This document shows, in pieces, positions 15,393 through 16,230 of a DNA stretch of 16,230 nt. The position numbers were made by a program, and so were the translations under genes. A model generated the notes under the pieces. It saw only the letters and a program-made list of their open reading frames with translations, had not been told where the DNA came from and did no database searches. The stretch spans positions 1 to 16,230 of the forward strand of contig JAIBBE010000244.1 of assembly GCA_019694835.1 (NCBI GenBank), given 5' to 3'. The stretch is from Fimbriimonadaceae bacterium (lineage in GTDB: Bacteria > Armatimonadota > Fimbriimonadia > Fimbriimonadales > Fimbriimonadaceae). Each line of letters starts with the position of its first letter. Within the stretch, counting starts at the first letter, position 1.

Positions 15393-16230
15393 ATGAAAAC
15401 GCAGGACCTTCCTTCCCTTGTCAGAAGGTTCGTACGAAGCGGCCATCGTTGTTTCAAATTCGGCGAACGCTCGGGATCTCCGCTTCTGATTCGCTCGAGC
15501 CAGAAGCAAAGCGACGATCTTCTCCATGCCAGAGTGCGCTTGGTCACCCGCCCGAAGGATGGCTCCGGCGGTAGTTGGTACGTCCGAGCACACCTGGATG
15601 ATGGCTCGGCTCTGAGAAGCATCGTTATCGATGGAAAGGCGTTGGCCCGCTACTTCTACAGGTCCAGGCTAGGGCGAAGCGAGACGCTGTACTCAACCCT
15701 CGGAGCCAACCCCGACTGCTCCCCTTCCAGCCTTCGGTTTGCCTGGCGAATGCGCACTGCCGAAACAGCGGTTGCTGAGGATGAGGCCCTCAGGCGAGGC
15801 TGCGAGAGAGCGTTTAACATTCTTGCGAATCATGATCTGCGTGCCTGCTACGACTCCTTCCTCGCCGACGACAGGGCAATGCTGCCGTTTCCTTATGGCG
15901 GCGAGGGGGACATCCTCGTAGCCGGTGACTTGTCGAAAGACGGATCAACGTTCTTTGCGAAAGCGATCCTCTCCTACAAGCCCACCACCAGTCGTAGAAG
16001 GCTGAAGATTCGGCTCCGCTCTTTCGAATTCTTGCCGGACCGGCTCGGGTTCCTGGATCCCCGACGAAAACTGGAGGTTTGGCTCGACTCGGGTTTGCTG
16101 AATGGCCTCCGATGGGACACTTCGTGGAACAACTGGAAGCACTGGCTACGTTCGGCCGTTGAGGTGGACGCCACGTTCGTCAATTCGGCTCGATACCGAT
16201 ACGGCAAAGGAGAATGGCAGGTTCGTTCGT
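15393..16230 (+). CDS. Unrecognised protein, 3' end outside the window
   Basis: A frame open from the in-frame stop at 15333 to the right edge, about 895 bases without a stop. I do not recognise the product. The best start is ATG 15393 (MKTQDLPSLV), with only a weak GAGAG upstream; GTG at 15342 or 15375 would add up to 17 residues. At least 279 residues are visible. Seen: no signal peptide or TM segment; a mixed, soluble composition with many Arg; segments such as SWYVRAHLDDGSALRSIVI, LPFPYGGEGDILVAGDLSKD and a Trp-rich stretch LRWDTSWNNWKHWLRS near residue 235. The composition and Trp/Tyr/Phe pattern look protein-like, unlike the opposite-strand frames over the same bases. It is same-strand but about 280 bp from the receptor, so probably a separate unit, possibly the start of an accessory region. 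Confidence 0.7.
   Translation, partial: MKTQDLPSLVRRFVRSGHRCFKFGERSGSPLLIRSSQKQSDDLLHARVRLVTRPKDGSGGSWYVRAHLDDGSALRSIVIDGKALARYFYRSRLGRSETLYSTLGANPDCSPSSLRFAWRMRTAETAVAEDEALRRGCERAFNILANHDLRACYDSFLADDRAMLPFPYGGEGDILVAGDLSKDGSTFFAKAILSYKPTTSRRRLKIRLRSFEFLPDRLGFLDPRRKLEVWLDSGLLNGLRWDTSWNNWKHWLRSAVEVDATFVNSARYRYGKGEWQVRS

Noticed and set aside
15347..15622. Minus-strand frames opposite the last gene
   Set aside because: Short, Arg/Ser-rich, and antisense to a much longer plus-strand frame with protein-like composition.

Overview
The window looks like a heavy-metal and chromate resistance region from a GC-rich soil or sediment bacterium, most likely an Acidobacteriota (Bryobacterales/Solibacter-like) genome. 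That placement is an inference. It rests on an Oar-like TonB-dependent receptor with an N-terminal carboxypeptidase-regulatory domain, signal peptides ending in ...SAQ, and a chrA / DUF1259 / DUF1080 / chrB gene set. No rRNA, tRNA, insertion sequence or CRISPR array is visible.

Layout. (1) 14-6683, plus strand: a five-gene metal-efflux operon. It encodes a histidine-rich exported protein, a CzcC-like outer membrane factor, a CzcB-like lipoprotein adaptor with an extra N-terminal domain and a His-rich tail, a CzcA/CusA-type RND pump, and a small His-tailed lipoprotein. (2) 6794-10383, minus strand: a chromate-resistance operon, read as chrA, then a DUF1259 gene fused to an LMW-phosphatase/ArsC-like domain, then a secreted DUF1080-like protein, then a stand-alone ChrB C-terminal domain. 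(3) 10498-15112, plus strand: a divergent, translationally coupled operon of an OmpR-family response regulator, a sensor histidine kinase and an 847-aa TonB-dependent receptor. (4) 15113-16230: a roughly 280-bp gap followed by an unrecognised gene that runs off the right edge.

The most interesting signal is regulatory. Three copies of a 17-bp direct repeat, TTCAGA-N5-TTCAGA (11-bp period), lie in the region. One points at the response regulator, one at chrA and one at the DUF1259 fusion gene. In all three, exactly 9 bp separate the repeat from a -10-like hexamer (TAGCTT, TAAAGT, GATAAT). This is the geometry of PhoB/OmpR-type activator sites that overlap the -35 region. The start codons lie only 4-15 bp beyond the -10 element and lack a clear Shine-Dalgarno, so leaderless or near-leaderless mRNAs are predicted. 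The simplest model is that the response regulator autoactivates its own operon, which includes the TonB receptor, and switches on the chromate operon at two points. The two efflux systems converge at 6684-6793.

Other unusual points are the DUF1259-phosphatase fusion, whose P-loop reads CX5K instead of CX5R and which lacks the ArsC redox cysteines; the very acidic TM4 motif of the RND pump; and a TonB-dependent receptor translationally coupled to a histidine kinase.
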